Shown: piece by piece, positions 15,330 to 24,265 of the stretch
Position numbering within the stretch: the first letter of the stretch is position 1
Layout of the letters: every line of letters starts with the position of its first letter
Source of the DNA: Rathayibacter sp. VKM Ac-2879
Lineage (GTDB): Bacteria > Actinomycetota > Actinomycetes > Actinomycetales > Microbacteriaceae
Reading direction: 5' to 3'
Length of the DNA stretch: 64,000 bases
NCBI RefSeq assembly: GCF_015351245.1
Contig: NZ_JADKSO010000001.1
Coordinates: forward strand, 620,001 to 684,000
Translations under genes and position numbers: made by a program
The notes under the pieces: generated by a model
Database searches by the model: none
What the model was told of the DNA's origin: nothing
What the model saw: only the letters and a program-made list of their open reading frames with translations

Positions 15330-16352
15330 TCAGCTGCTCGAGCGCACGATCAGCTCGGTCGGCATGAGCGTCCGTTGCTCCATGGGCAGTCCCTCGATCC
15401 GGGCGGTGAGCACCTCAGCCATTCGGGCGCCCAGCTCGACGGGACGCTGCCGCACCGTGGTCAGCGCGGGCACGGCGCGCCGGGCGAAGGTGTCGTCGTC
15501 GAAGCCGGCGACGGCGACGTCCTCGGGGATGCGGCGGCCCGCCTCCCGGAGCGCCGCATAGGCGCCCACGGCCATCTGGTCGTTCGCGGCGAAGACGGCG
15601 TCGAGCTCGGGCTCTCGAGCGAGGAGGCGTCGCATCGCTTCGGTCCCGCTGTCGGGTGCGAAGTCGCCCCACTCGACGAGATCGTCGTCGAGCCCGGCGT
15701 TCGAGAGCGCCGTGCGCCAGCCGATCAGCCGGTCCACCCCGGGAGGCATGTCGGCCGGTCCGGCGATTGTCGCGAGGCGTCGCCTCCCGCGCTCGATGAG
15801 GTGCGCGGTCGCAGCGGCCGCCCCCTCTGCGTTGTCGACGTCGACGTAGTACGAGCCGCGCTCCTCCGGAGCGAGCGGCCGACCGCCGAAGACGACCGGG
15901 AGCGAGCCCGAGAGCGCGGCGTACGAGTGGTCACCCGAGTGGTGCGAGACGACGAGTGCTCCGTCGACGTTGCCGCCGAGGAGGTAGCGGCGGGTCTTCT
16001 CGCCGTCGGTCTCGGACGCGATCAGCATCGACAGCGTGTAGTCGGTGTCGGCGAGACGCATCGCCGCGCCCTGCACGATCGACGCGAAGAACGGGTCCGC
16101 GAACACGCGCGCCGTCGACTCGGGGACGATCAGGGCGATCGATTGCGCGCGTCGCGACGCGAGCATCCGTGCCGCGTGGTTCGGCACGTAGTCGAGCTCG
16201 TCGATCGCCTTCTCGACCGCGGCGACGATCTCGGCCGCCACCTGCGGCGCACCGTTCACGACGCGCGAGACGGTCGCGCGCGAGACTCCCGCGCGCGCGG
16301 CGACCATCTCGAGCGTCGGTGCGCGTCCCGCGTTCCGAAGAGACTCCGTCAT
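15330..16352 (-). CDS. LacI family repressor of the beta-glucosidase operon
   Basis: 340 residues. The N-terminal helix-turn-helix is canonical (TLEMVAARAGVSRATVSRVVNG, residues 13-34) with hinge PNHAARMLASRR. A periplasmic-binding-like sugar domain follows (NVDGALVVSHH, AGFDDDTFARRAVPALTTVRQ). It starts three bases after the stop of the GH1 beta-glucosidase, so both are one transcript and the repressor is autoregulated. The likely operator is the AGAGCGCTCT palindrome upstream of the glucosidase. By analogy with CebR/CelR/BglR regulators, the effector is expected to be a beta-glucoside such as cellobiose. Confidence 0.93.
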   Translation of the reverse strand: MTESLRNAGRAPTLEMVAARAGVSRATVSRVVNGAPQVAAEIVAAVEKAIDELDYVPNHAARMLASRRAQSIALIVPESTARVFADPFFASIVQGAAMRLADTDYTLSMLIASETDGEKTRRYLLGGNVDGALVVSHHSGDHSYAALSGSLPVVFGGRPLAPEERGSYYVDVDNAEGAAAATAHLIERGRRRLATIAGPADMPPGVDRLIGWRTALSNAGLDDDLVEWGDFAPDSGTEAMRRLLAREPELDAVFAANDQMAVGAYAALREAGRRIPEDVAVAGFDDDTFARRAVPALTTVRQRPVELGARMAEVLTARIEGLPMEQRTLMPTELIVRSSS

Positions 16353-16355
16353 CGC

Positions 16356-17831
16356 TCAGCCCAGCCGCTCGGCCGCGCTGCCGCCGATCAGGCGCGCGTA
16401 GACGAGGCCGGAGTCCTTCACGGTCCGCTCCTGCGAGTCGTAGTCGACCCGGACGATGCCGAACCGCTTGTCGTAGCCCCACGCCCATTCGAAGTTGTCG
16501 AGCAGTGACCACACGAAGTAGCCGCGGACGTCGGCGCCCTGGTCGATGGCGTCGGCGACCTTCTCGACGTGGTCGAGCACGTACTGGGTCCGATCGAGGT
16601 CGTGCACGCGGCCGGACTCGACGACATCGTCGTAGGCGGCGCCGTTCTCGGTCACGTACAGCGGAGGCAGGTTCTCGTACTCGAGGCCGAGGCGGGTGAG
16701 CAGGTAGCGCAGGCCGTCGGGGTTTACCTCCCAGTCCATCGCGGTGCGTGGCAGACCGCGGGAGGGGAAGGTGAGGAACTCCGAGCCCACCCACGGCGAG
16801 CCGAGCTCGCGCTCGGTCGCCTGCGCGAAGTCCTCGGCCCCCTCGGGCAGCGGATGAGCCGAGACGTTGTCGTCGTGATAGTGATTCACGCCGAGGAAGT
16901 CGAGCGGGAGGGAGACGAGGTCGAGGTCCCCGTTGACGACGAGCTCCTCCAGTCCCAGGCCGGCGATGTCCTCGAGAAGGTCCTCCGGGTAGTCGCCGCG
17001 CAGCAGAGGGTCGAGGAAGATGCGGTTCTGCAGCGCGTCGAAGCGGCGAGCGGCATCGAGATCGGCCTCGTCCTCGGGATCGTCTGGGACGGCGTTCGAG
17101 AGGTTCAGGGTGATGCCGAGGTTCTGCGCTCCGAGCTGACGCAGCGTCGAGACCGCGAGCCCATGAGCGAGATGGGTGTGGTGCACGGCCGCGAGCGCGG
17201 CCTGCTGCGAGATCACGCCGGGAGCGTGCACGCCGGCGCCGTACGAGAGGAGCGTCGAGCAGAACGGCTCGTTGAACGTCGTCCAGTGCTCGACGCGATC
17301 GCCGAGGTGCTCGTACACCGCCTCCGCGTAGTCGCGGAAGCGCTCCGCGGTATCGCGGTTCGTCCAGCCGCCGGTCTCCTCGACGGCCTGCGGCAGATCC
17401 CAGTGGTAGAGAGTGAGCCACGGGAGGATGCCCGCGCCGAGCAGCTCGTCGACGAGGCGTGAGTAGAAGTCGAGGCCCTCGGGATTGATCGAGCGGTCGC
17501 CAGGCTTGACGCGCGACCAGCTCACCGAGAAGCGGTACGAGCCGAGCCCCAGCTCCTTCATCAGCTGCACGTCGGCGGGCATGCGATGGATATGGTCGAC
17601 GGCGACCTCGGGGGTGTCTCCGTTCGCGACCGCGCCGGGCACGCGCGCGAAGGCATCCCAGATGCTGTCTTCTTTGCCGCCCTCGTGGCCGGCCCCTTCG
17701 ATCTGGGCCGCGGCGGTGGCCGAGCCCCAGAGGAATCCGACGGGCCAGTCGCGCACGGCGAGGCGCTCGGCGCGCTGGCTCTGCTGAGAGAGTGTCGGCG
17801 AGGGGAGGGAGGGGGTGGGGGCGGCGCTCAT
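16356..17831 (-). CDS. GH1 family beta-glucosidase
   Basis: 491 residues, the normal length for a cytosolic glycoside hydrolase family 1 enzyme. Visible landmarks are FLWGSATAAAQIEGA near residue 33, the acid/base TFNEPF near 184, and the nucleophile YVTENGAAYDD near 395. It hydrolyses beta-glucosides such as cellobiose to glucose. The ATG has an excellent ribosome site (AAGGAG, eight bases away). No sugar ABC transporter lies in this cluster, so uptake must be encoded elsewhere. It is first in an operon with its LacI regulator. Confidence 0.95.
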   Translation of the reverse strand: MSAAPTPSLPSPTLSQQSQRAERLAVRDWPVGFLWGSATAAAQIEGAGHEGGKEDSIWDAFARVPGAVANGDTPEVAVDHIHRMPADVQLMKELGLGSYRFSVSWSRVKPGDRSINPEGLDFYSRLVDELLGAGILPWLTLYHWDLPQAVEETGGWTNRDTAERFRDYAEAVYEHLGDRVEHWTTFNEPFCSTLLSYGAGVHAPGVISQQAALAAVHHTHLAHGLAVSTLRQLGAQNLGITLNLSNAVPDDPEDEADLDAARRFDALQNRIFLDPLLRGDYPEDLLEDIAGLGLEELVVNGDLDLVSLPLDFLGVNHYHDDNVSAHPLPEGAEDFAQATERELGSPWVGSEFLTFPSRGLPRTAMDWEVNPDGLRYLLTRLGLEYENLPPLYVTENGAAYDDVVESGRVHDLDRTQYVLDHVEKVADAIDQGADVRGYFVWSLLDNFEWAWGYDKRFGIVRVDYDSQERTVKDSGLVYARLIGGSAAERLG

Positions 17832-17859
17832 TGCAGACTCCTTCGGCGGCTGTCCTGCA

Positions 17860-17865
17860 ATTCTA
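17860..17865 (-). promoter_or_regulatory. -10 element of the beta-glucosidase promoter
   Basis: TAGAAT on the minus strand, 28 bases before the ATG at 17831. The LacI-type operator lies just upstream of it, in the spacer or -35 region. Confidence 0.5.
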
Positions 17866-17871
17866 GAGTGC

Positions 17872-17889
17872 TGGTAGAGCGCTCTCTCG
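17872..17889. promoter_or_regulatory. CebR/LacI-type operator upstream of the beta-glucosidase
   Basis: TGGTAGAGCGCTCTCTCG contains the perfect palindrome AGAGCGCTCT (17876-17885). Its GAGCGCTC core is the centre of the CebR/CelR box TGGGAGCGCTCCCA known from Streptomyces and Thermobifida. Its position across the promoter fits repression by the LacI protein encoded downstream. Confidence 0.7.
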
Positions 17890-17901
17890 GTGCAAGCTCA
17901 G

Positions 17902-17953
17902 GGGCGCATCGCGACGAGCCCACCCGCGGGGAGGGAATCGTCGCGATGCGCCC
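17902..17953. terminator. Terminator of the DHA2 exporter gene
   Basis: A perfect 16-bp stem, GGGCGCATCGCGACGA (17902-17917) with TCGTCGCGATGCGCCC (17938-17953), 11 bases after the exporter stop. It insulates the exporter from the beta-glucosidase promoter. Confidence 0.88.
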
Positions 17954-17964
17954 ACGTGCGATGG

Positions 17965-19794
17965 TCAGGCGCGGTGCGCGCCGTGCCCGTCACGCGTGAT
18001 GGTGCGGAGGGAGTCGGTCGTCACGTCGGGAGCGATGCTTCCCGCGGCCAGGTCGGCACCGGCCCGCGCCGCGAGCTGCGGATCGGTGCGACGCAGCTCC
18101 GCCGCATCCTCGGCCGCGAGGTCGTGCGCCTCCTGCATGGCCGACTTCGCCCGCAGCGGCGGAGTCTTGAGGAACCACGAGAGCACGAAAGCCAGCAGCA
18201 CCACGCCCAGCGAGACCGTGAACACGGTGACGGTCGCGTCGTTGAAGCCGGTCAGGAAGGGCGCCGAGAGAGCCTTGTCGGCGGTGTTGAGGAACGACGT
18301 GTCTCCGTCGAGGGCAGAGCCGATCGCCGCGGAGTCTTGCGACTGCAGCAGCTTGAGGATGCCCGCGTTCGCCGGGTTCGACACCACACTCGGGTCGGAG
18401 ACAGCGCGTTGCAGATCGCCCGACAGGGTCGGGTTCTTGAATGCGGCGGCGATCGTCTCCGGAATGCGGGTGAACAGCACCGAGAAGATGACCGCCGTGC
18501 CCAGCGTTCCACCGATCTGACGGAAGAACGTGGACGCGCTGGTCGCGACTCCCATGTTCGCGACGTCGACGGAGTTCTGCGACGCGAGGGTGAGCGTCTG
18601 CATCATCTGCCCGAGGCCCAGGCCCAGCAGCAGCATTCCGCCCATCATGAAGACGACCGGCTTGTCGATCGAGACGAAGGTGAAGTAGAAGAACGCGGCC
18701 GACATCAGGAAGGTGCCCACGATCGGGAAGGCGCGGTAGCGACCGGTGCGCGAGATGATCTGGCCCGAGACGATCGAGGCGATCATCAGGCCGAGGATCA
18801 TCGGCAGCATCAGGAAGCCGGACTCGGTCGGCGTGGCACCGTCGACGAGCTGGAGGTACAGCGGGATCGCCATCATCCCGCCGAACATGCCGAAGCCGAC
18901 GAGCACGCCCAGGATGGTCGCCATCGAGAAGGTGGGCGAGCGGAAGAGCTTGAGGGGGATCAGCGCGTCGTCCCCCATCATCCGCTCAGCGAGGATGAAG
19001 CCCGCGATGCCGAGGCCGCCGATGATGTAGCAGACCCAGGCCACGGCCGAGCCCCAGCCCCACTCGCGCCCCTGCTCGGCGATCAGGAGCAGCGGGCCAG
19101 CGGCGACGATGACCAGGGCTGCGCCCCACCAGTCGATGCGGACCGAGCGAATGCCGGCGCGCTTGGGCAGGTGGAGGAAGCGCACGACGATGAACAGCGC
19201 CACGGCGCCGATGGGCAGGTTGATCAGGAACACCCAGCGCCAGCCGGTGATGAAGAGGATCTCGGGTGTGCCCGCGAGGACGCCGCCGATGAGCGGCCCG
19301 ACGACGCTCGAGATGCCGAAGACGGCCAGGAAGTAGCCCTGGTACTTCGCGCGCTCGCGCGGCGGGAGGATGTCGCCCATCACGGTCAACGCGAGAGACA
19401 TGAGTCCACCGGCGCCAAGGCCCTGCACGGCGCGGAAACCGGCGAGGCCGAGCATGGAGGTCGAGAACCCGGCGAGGGTCGAGCCGATCAGGAAGAGCAC
19501 GATCGCGATCAGATACAGCGGTCGCCTCCCGAAGATGTCGGAGAGCTTGCCGTAGATGGGCGTCGCGATCGTCGAGACGATCAGGTAGGCGGTGGTCACC
19601 CACGCCTGTTGGGAGAGGCCGTCGAGATCATCCGCGATGGTGCGCATCGAGGTGCCGACGATCGTCTGGTCGAGGGAGGACAGGAACATCCCCGCCATCA
19701 GCCCGAAGATCACGAACAGGATCTGGCGGTGGCTCATCACGGCACCCGACGGTGCCGCGGGTACGGAGTGCGAAGTAGAAGCGGTATCGGCCAC
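17965..19794 (-). CDS. DHA2 family MFS drug exporter (EmrB/QacA type)
   Basis: About 609 residues from GTG 19794, chosen for AAGGGG seven bases upstream. Fourteen membrane helices are expected. Family motifs are LDQTIVGTSMRTIADDL (motif D1, near residue 43), GKLSDIFGRRPLY (motif A) and GPLIGGVLAG (motif C, antiporter). A long extracytoplasmic loop near residues 440-520 and a basic cytosolic tail follow. It exports cationic or hydrophobic drugs by proton antiport. No regulator gene is adjacent, but an inverted repeat upstream at 19848-19862 may be an operator. Confidence 0.93.
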   Translation of the reverse strand: MADTASTSHSVPAAPSGAVMSHRQILFVIFGLMAGMFLSSLDQTIVGTSMRTIADDLDGLSQQAWVTTAYLIVSTIATPIYGKLSDIFGRRPLYLIAIVLFLIGSTLAGFSTSMLGLAGFRAVQGLGAGGLMSLALTVMGDILPPRERAKYQGYFLAVFGISSVVGPLIGGVLAGTPEILFITGWRWVFLINLPIGAVALFIVVRFLHLPKRAGIRSVRIDWWGAALVIVAAGPLLLIAEQGREWGWGSAVAWVCYIIGGLGIAGFILAERMMGDDALIPLKLFRSPTFSMATILGVLVGFGMFGGMMAIPLYLQLVDGATPTESGFLMLPMILGLMIASIVSGQIISRTGRYRAFPIVGTFLMSAAFFYFTFVSIDKPVVFMMGGMLLLGLGLGQMMQTLTLASQNSVDVANMGVATSASTFFRQIGGTLGTAVIFSVLFTRIPETIAAAFKNPTLSGDLQRAVSDPSVVSNPANAGILKLLQSQDSAAIGSALDGDTSFLNTADKALSAPFLTGFNDATVTVFTVSLGVVLLAFVLSWFLKTPPLRAKSAMQEAHDLAAEDAAELRRTDPQLAARAGADLAAGSIAPDVTTDSLRTITRDGHGAHRA

Positions 19795-19847
19795 GAGGGT
19801 CCCCTTGTCTGGCGGACGCGTCCAGGCACGGCGATCCGCCGCAAACA

Positions 19848-19862
19848 TTGCGTGCTGCGCAA
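19848..19862. promoter_or_regulatory. Inverted repeat in the exporter promoter region
   Basis: TTGCG-TGCTG-CGCAA, 54 bases upstream of the exporter start. Short palindromes of this kind are typical TetR or MarR operators for drug-pump genes. The cognate regulator is not in the neighbourhood. Confidence 0.4.
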
Positions 19863-19946
19863 AGTTACACCGCGTGCGAGGGTCACGACAGGGGCTGCGG
19901 CGAGCCTGAGCAGGATCTCAGGAGGAGCGGTCCGGGCGACGGGGAG

Positions 19947-21494
19947 TCAGAGCTGCGCGGCGACCGCCTCATCGGCCCAGCCGGCCTCGCGCAGCGCCGC
20001 TCGCGCCTCCGCACGGGCCGAGTACGGCGTACGCACGCCGCGAATGTCGCGGTAGTCCTGGTGCCCCGGGCCGGCCCAGAGGATCGCATCGCCCTCCTGC
20101 GCGAGAGCGACGGCCACGCGAATCGCCCGCTCGGGCTCCTCCACCTCGTGCAGCTCGGCATCCGGCCGCGCCACGCGAGCCGCCTCCATCAGGGTGCGGC
20201 GGATGGAGGCGGGGTCCTCGAAGCGGGGATGGTGGTCGGTGACCACGAGGACATCGCTGCCGGTCACCGCCGCCTCCGCCATCGCCGGACGCTTGAGCGC
20301 GTCGCGGTCGCCGTCGGCCCCGAACACCATGATCACGCGACCCGGCGTCACGGCGCGCACCGCCGCGAGCGTGCGCTCGAACGCGTCGGCGCTGTGGCCG
20401 AAGTCGACGTAGACGGTGGGTCCGCGCTCGCCCGAGACGCGCTCGGTACGGCCGGGGAGGGAGGCGTCCAGCCCGCCGTCGCGGTGGAGCGCCACGCGGA
20501 TCTCCTCGAGCGGCCACCCCGCCTCGGCCAGCATCGCGATCGCGAGGCCTGCGTTCGCGGCCATGTGCGCGCCGAGGATCGGCACGGATGTCGTGATGCC
20601 GCGGCCCTCGCGGTCCTCGATGCGGAAGTGCGTCCGTCCGAACTCCTGTTCGAGCACCTGCACGCGCCAGTCCGCGTCGAGGTGGGGGAGCGAAGTGATC
20701 GTGGTGACGGGGACGCCCGCGAGGTCAAGGAGCCGTTCGCCGGCGGTCGAGTCGAGGGAGACGACTGCGCGACGGGAGCGCTCGGGCTGGAAGAGCTGCA
20801 CCTTCTGGGCGAAATAGGTGTCCATGTCGCCGTAGTCGTCAAGGTGGTCGTGGCTGAGGTTGGTGAAGCCGGCGACGTCGAAGACGACTCCGTCGACCCG
20901 ATGGCGTGTGAGCGCCTGCGCGCTGACCTCGATCGCCGCCGCGCCGACTCCCTCCTCCTCCATGCGGGCGACCAGCGCGTGCAGCTCGGTCGCCTCGGGA
21001 GTCGTCAGCCCGCTGCGCACGGCCGTGTCGCCGATGTGCCGCTCGGCCGTCGAGCTGAGGCCGGCTACCACGCCGAGCTGGCGCAGGAGCCCCTCGATCA
21101 TGTGCACGGTCGATGTCTTGCCATTCGTGCCGGTCACGCCGAAGAGGGCGGGAGAGCGCCCGGTCGTCCCGTAGACGGCGGCGGCGACGGCGCCCAAGCG
21201 GGAGCGCGGATCCTCGACGACCAGCACGGGAAGGCCCGTTGAGCGCGCGGCCGTCTCTCCGGCAGGATCGGTGAGCACGGCGACGGCCCGCCGCTCGCGT
21301 GCCTGCGCGACGAAGTCGGCGCCGTGGCGGTGCACACCCGGAAGCGCGACGAAGAGATCGCCCGGCTCGACCTCCCCGGCGACGAGGGTGACGCCCGACA
21401 CCTCGGTCGACGCATCGTCGCCCTCTGGGCCGAGTTCGAGGGTGCGGGCGAGCGCGGCGAGGGGGATGGTCGGCGCGTTTCGGGGTCGGAGCAT
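19947..21494 (-). CDS. Orphan MurE-like Mur ligase
   Basis: 515 residues with the three Mur ligase domains: an N-terminal UDP-binding domain (ALPGVHRHGADFVAQA), a central ATPase with P-loop GVTGTNGKTSTVHM near 119 and the carbamylated-Lys segment DTYFAQKVQLF near 228, and a C-terminal ligase domain (VYVDFGHSADAFERTL, VFGADGDRDALKR). It resembles UDP-MurNAc-tripeptide synthetase, which adds the third stem-peptide residue. The substrate motif that reads DNPR in diaminopimelate enzymes is TDHHPRFEDP here. It stands alone, outside any division/cell-wall cluster, so it could be a second MurE-like ligase with a different substrate, or the MurE of this lineage. Confidence 0.82.
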   Translation of the reverse strand: MLRPRNAPTIPLAALARTLELGPEGDDASTEVSGVTLVAGEVEPGDLFVALPGVHRHGADFVAQARERRAVAVLTDPAGETAARSTGLPVLVVEDPRSRLGAVAAAVYGTTGRSPALFGVTGTNGKTSTVHMIEGLLRQLGVVAGLSSTAERHIGDTAVRSGLTTPEATELHALVARMEEEGVGAAAIEVSAQALTRHRVDGVVFDVAGFTNLSHDHLDDYGDMDTYFAQKVQLFQPERSRRAVVSLDSTAGERLLDLAGVPVTTITSLPHLDADWRVQVLEQEFGRTHFRIEDREGRGITTSVPILGAHMAANAGLAIAMLAEAGWPLEEIRVALHRDGGLDASLPGRTERVSGERGPTVYVDFGHSADAFERTLAAVRAVTPGRVIMVFGADGDRDALKRPAMAEAAVTGSDVLVVTDHHPRFEDPASIRRTLMEAARVARPDAELHEVEEPERAIRVAVALAQEGDAILWAGPGHQDYRDIRGVRTPYSARAEARAALREAGWADEAVAAQL

Positions 21495-21695
21495 GATGTC
21501 CTCTCGTCGCCGATCGCGCGAGACCTGACTCCCAAGGGGCGGAGGTGGGCGCGATCGGGGCTGTCGGCGGAGGTCGGGGGCCCTCCAGCGATTCCTTCGA
21601 ATCTATACAGACATATCGCGCGAGGGGATGACTAGACAACGGGGCCGCCGCGTGCTTCGCCAGCGCGCACACCGGCCCCTTCGAGGAGTCCTGTC

Positions 21696-21701
21696 TAGGC
21701 T
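21696..21701 (+). promoter_or_regulatory. -10 element upstream of the M15 carboxypeptidase
   Basis: TAGGCT, then CGGAGG, then the ATG at 21708. The six-base gap matches the leaderless pattern, although GGAGG also lies there and would be too close to act as a normal ribosome site. Confidence 0.45.
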
Positions 21702-21707
21702 CGGAGG

Positions 21708-22562
21708 ATGACGTCGAGCGAGAATCACAGCGGGGCGCAGAGCCCCGTCCGGCGCCGGGCCATCCTCATCGGAGGCGTCGCCGCGGCGGCCGGTGTCTCG
21801 GCCTTCGGCGTCAGCAGGGCGCTCGGGAGCGGGGGAGGGGTCGCAGCTCCCGCGGTCCCGTCGACCTCCGCAGCGGCCGTCGTCGAGAGCCCGACTCCGA
21901 CTCCGAGCCAGACCGCCTCCCCCTCGCCCACCCCGAGCTTCGACCTCTCTGCCCATTCGATCGACGATCCCGCGAGCATCTGGGTCGTGGTCAACAAGCT
22001 CCGCTCGCTCGACCCCGCCGACTACGCACCGGCGGACCTCGTCTTTCCCGACGTCTCGTACGTGAACCGCCAGCCCATGCGGCAGGCGACGGCGGACGCT
22101 CTCGTCCCTCTGTTCGCCGCCGCCTCGAGCGAGGCGGGACTCTCGCTCGCCGTCCAGAGCGCCTACCGCTCCTACGAGACTCAGGTCAGCGTCTACGCGG
22201 GCTGGGTGTCGTCGCGGGGGCAGGCCGGGGCGGATGCCACCAGCGCGCGGCCGGGGCACAGCGAGCACCAGACCGGCTGGGCGGTCGACGTGACCGGCGC
22301 GTCCGGCACCTGCGCGCTCGAGATCTGCTGGGGCGATACTCCGGAGGGTCGCTGGGTCGACGCGAACGCGTATCGCTTCGGGTTCCTGGTGCGCTATCTG
22401 GCCGACACGACTCCGATCACGGGGTACGAGTCGGAGCCGTACCACCTCCGCTTCGTCGGCACCGAGCTCACCCGTTATCTGCACGACTCCGGCATAACGA
22501 CGCTCGAACGGGCATTCGGGCTTCCGGATGCGCCCGATTACGCGCCCGGAACGACGAATTAG
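21708..22562 (+). CDS. M15 family D-alanyl-D-alanine carboxypeptidase (VanY-like), exported
   Basis: 284 residues. The N-terminus carries an RRRAILIGGVAAAAG export signal (twin-arginine-like), then a Pro/Ser/Thr-rich linker (about 55-78). The catalytic domain has the zinc motif SARPGHSEHQTGWAVDV (His and Asp ligands, near 180-196) and the second site EPYHLRFVG (catalytic Glu and third His ligand, near 247). Such enzymes trim the terminal D-Ala from peptidoglycan stem peptides outside the cell. It is divergent from the MurE-like gene, an association consistent with wall metabolism. Confidence 0.9.
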   Translation: MTSSENHSGAQSPVRRRAILIGGVAAAAGVSAFGVSRALGSGGGVAAPAVPSTSAAAVVESPTPTPSQTASPSPTPSFDLSAHSIDDPASIWVVVNKLRSLDPADYAPADLVFPDVSYVNRQPMRQATADALVPLFAAASSEAGLSLAVQSAYRSYETQVSVYAGWVSSRGQAGADATSARPGHSEHQTGWAVDVTGASGTCALEICWGDTPEGRWVDANAYRFGFLVRYLADTTPITGYESEPYHLRFVGTELTRYLHDSGITTLERAFGLPDAPDYAPGTTN

Positions 22563-22676
22563 CGACTCCGGCACTCAGAGTCGGATGAGATCGGGCGTGA
22601 CACACGCCGCTCGTTACCGTACTGTTATTCGGAGCCCTTTCGGAGGCCCGTCTGACGGGTCTCCCACCATCGCCTG

Positions 22677-24239
22677 GTGACATGGCCGCTTCCCCCGCTC
22701 CTCCGGCACGGACCCCCGACCGTGCAGCCGATCCGTGAGACCTCTGTGCCCCGTCGTTCCCCCGTTCAGTCCCCCTCCTCCGTGACCCCTCGGTCCTCCC
22801 CGCCGCCCCGCCCGTCGCGCACGGTTGCGCCCGCAGATCCCCCGAGCTCGGACGGCGCGAGACCGCTCGCCGCGCCACCGCTGACCCGCCGCGAGGCGCG
22901 CGAACGCGAGGGCCGCCTCCGCGATGCCCCGCGCCCCTCGGCGCCCGCATCGCCGCGCATCGCGGAAAGAGCCGCCTCCGCCGCTCCGCCGAGTGCCTTC
23001 GCCTCCCGCCGCGATCGCCGCGCCGCCGAGGGCCGCCGCGCGCACGCGTCGCGCGCCGGCGCCTCCTTCTTCCGTCCGACGACGAAGCACCTCGTCCTGG
23101 CGATGTCGGGCGGACTCGTCGTCGTGGCCGTCGCCTCGGGTGTCGGCCTCACGGTGGGCTCGACCGAGTCGGCCGAGTCGGCCTCCGCGAGCCCCTCGCC
23201 GACGAGCGTGCCGATGCTGCCGACGACCGCCCCCGCCTCCTCCCGCGTCGCGCTGAGCGCGGTCTCGACCACGTCCGGCACGGTCGCCGGCGGCACGAGC
23301 GTCACCCTCTCGGGCGCGAACCTCGACGCGGTCGCCGCGGTCCGCTTCGGCGGCTCCGAGGGCACGGTCGCCATCGACAACCCCGACCAGATCACCGTCA
23401 CCGCGCCCCCGGCGAGCGGGCAGACCGAAGGAGTCGTGCCGGTCGCGTTCTTCGACGCGAGCGGGGCGCCTATCACCTTCGATGCCGTGACGGACGCTGC
23501 GGCGGCCGTGACGGTCGACGGTGCGCCGGCCGACACCGTGCAGTCCGCGGTCGACACGAGCGGCGAAGACCTCGACACCACGGCCGCACCCACCGCCCAG
23601 CCCGCGGCGGACGTCACCGCACCGACCGCCACTCCCCCTGCCGAAGCGGATGCCTCCGCCACGGCCGAGCGCATCGCCACGGAGCCCACCCCTACCGGTG
23701 TGCTGGCCGCGGCGAAGGTCGTCGCCTCGGCGATCACCTTCGCGTACACCCCCGACCCCGCGGTCGAGGCGGCGAAAGCCGAGGCCGCTCTCGCCGCAAG
23801 CCGCCTCGCCTCGCAGCTCGACTACCTCCGCACCTACTGGTCCGACTACAACAGCGCCCAGTACGGAGTGATCGGCGGCAACGACTGCGTCAACTTCACC
23901 TCGCAGTCGCTCATCGCGCGCGGCTGGACGATGGACGGCGAGTGGAACTACTCGCGTGCCGCCGGGTACAGCTCCGCCTGGGCCTCCTCGACGGCGTTCA
24001 ACGCCTATCTCACGGCGCACCCCGAGCGGGCGACCCCGATCGCGAACTCGCAGCGCGAGAGGGTCAAGCCGGGCGACATCGTGCAGTTCGACTGGGACGG
24101 CTCCGGAGACTGGGACCACACGGGCGTCGTGACGAGCGTCACGGGAAACACGATCCTGTACTCCTCGCACACGGCCGACAATCACGATCAGAGCGTCGAC
24201 TCCGCCTCGGCCGCGCGCATCATGTTCTGGGGCATCTGA
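22677..24239 (+). CDS. Exported amidase-domain protein with IPT/TIG domain
   Basis: Up to 520 residues; GTG 22677 is the longest start and a GTG near 22746 (VPRRSPVQ) is possible. Residues 1-130 are Pro/Arg/Ser-rich and disordered, then one membrane anchor (LVLAMSGGLVVVAVASGVGL). An IPT/TIG beta-domain follows (SGTVAGGTSVTLSGANLD...), then an Ala/Thr/Pro linker and a C-terminal Amidase_6-type domain with GNDCVNFTSQ (catalytic Cys) and GDWDHTGVVT (catalytic His). The domain is of the NlpC/P60-CHAP-like fold, so hydrolysis of peptidoglycan or a secreted peptide is likely. The long N-terminal cytosolic tail is unusual. Confidence 0.8.
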   Translation: MTWPLPPLLRHGPPTVQPIRETSVPRRSPVQSPSSVTPRSSPPPRPSRTVAPADPPSSDGARPLAAPPLTRREAREREGRLRDAPRPSAPASPRIAERAASAAPPSAFASRRDRRAAEGRRAHASRAGASFFRPTTKHLVLAMSGGLVVVAVASGVGLTVGSTESAESASASPSPTSVPMLPTTAPASSRVALSAVSTTSGTVAGGTSVTLSGANLDAVAAVRFGGSEGTVAIDNPDQITVTAPPASGQTEGVVPVAFFDASGAPITFDAVTDAAAAVTVDGAPADTVQSAVDTSGEDLDTTAAPTAQPAADVTAPTATPPAEADASATAERIATEPTPTGVLAAAKVVASAITFAYTPDPAVEAAKAEAALAASRLASQLDYLRTYWSDYNSAQYGVIGGNDCVNFTSQSLIARGWTMDGEWNYSRAAGYSSAWASSTAFNAYLTAHPERATPIANSQRERVKPGDIVQFDWDGSGDWDHTGVVTSVTGNTILYSSHTADNHDQSVDSASAARIMFWGI

Positions 24240-24265
24240 GCCGGCGACGCCACACCCCGGACACG

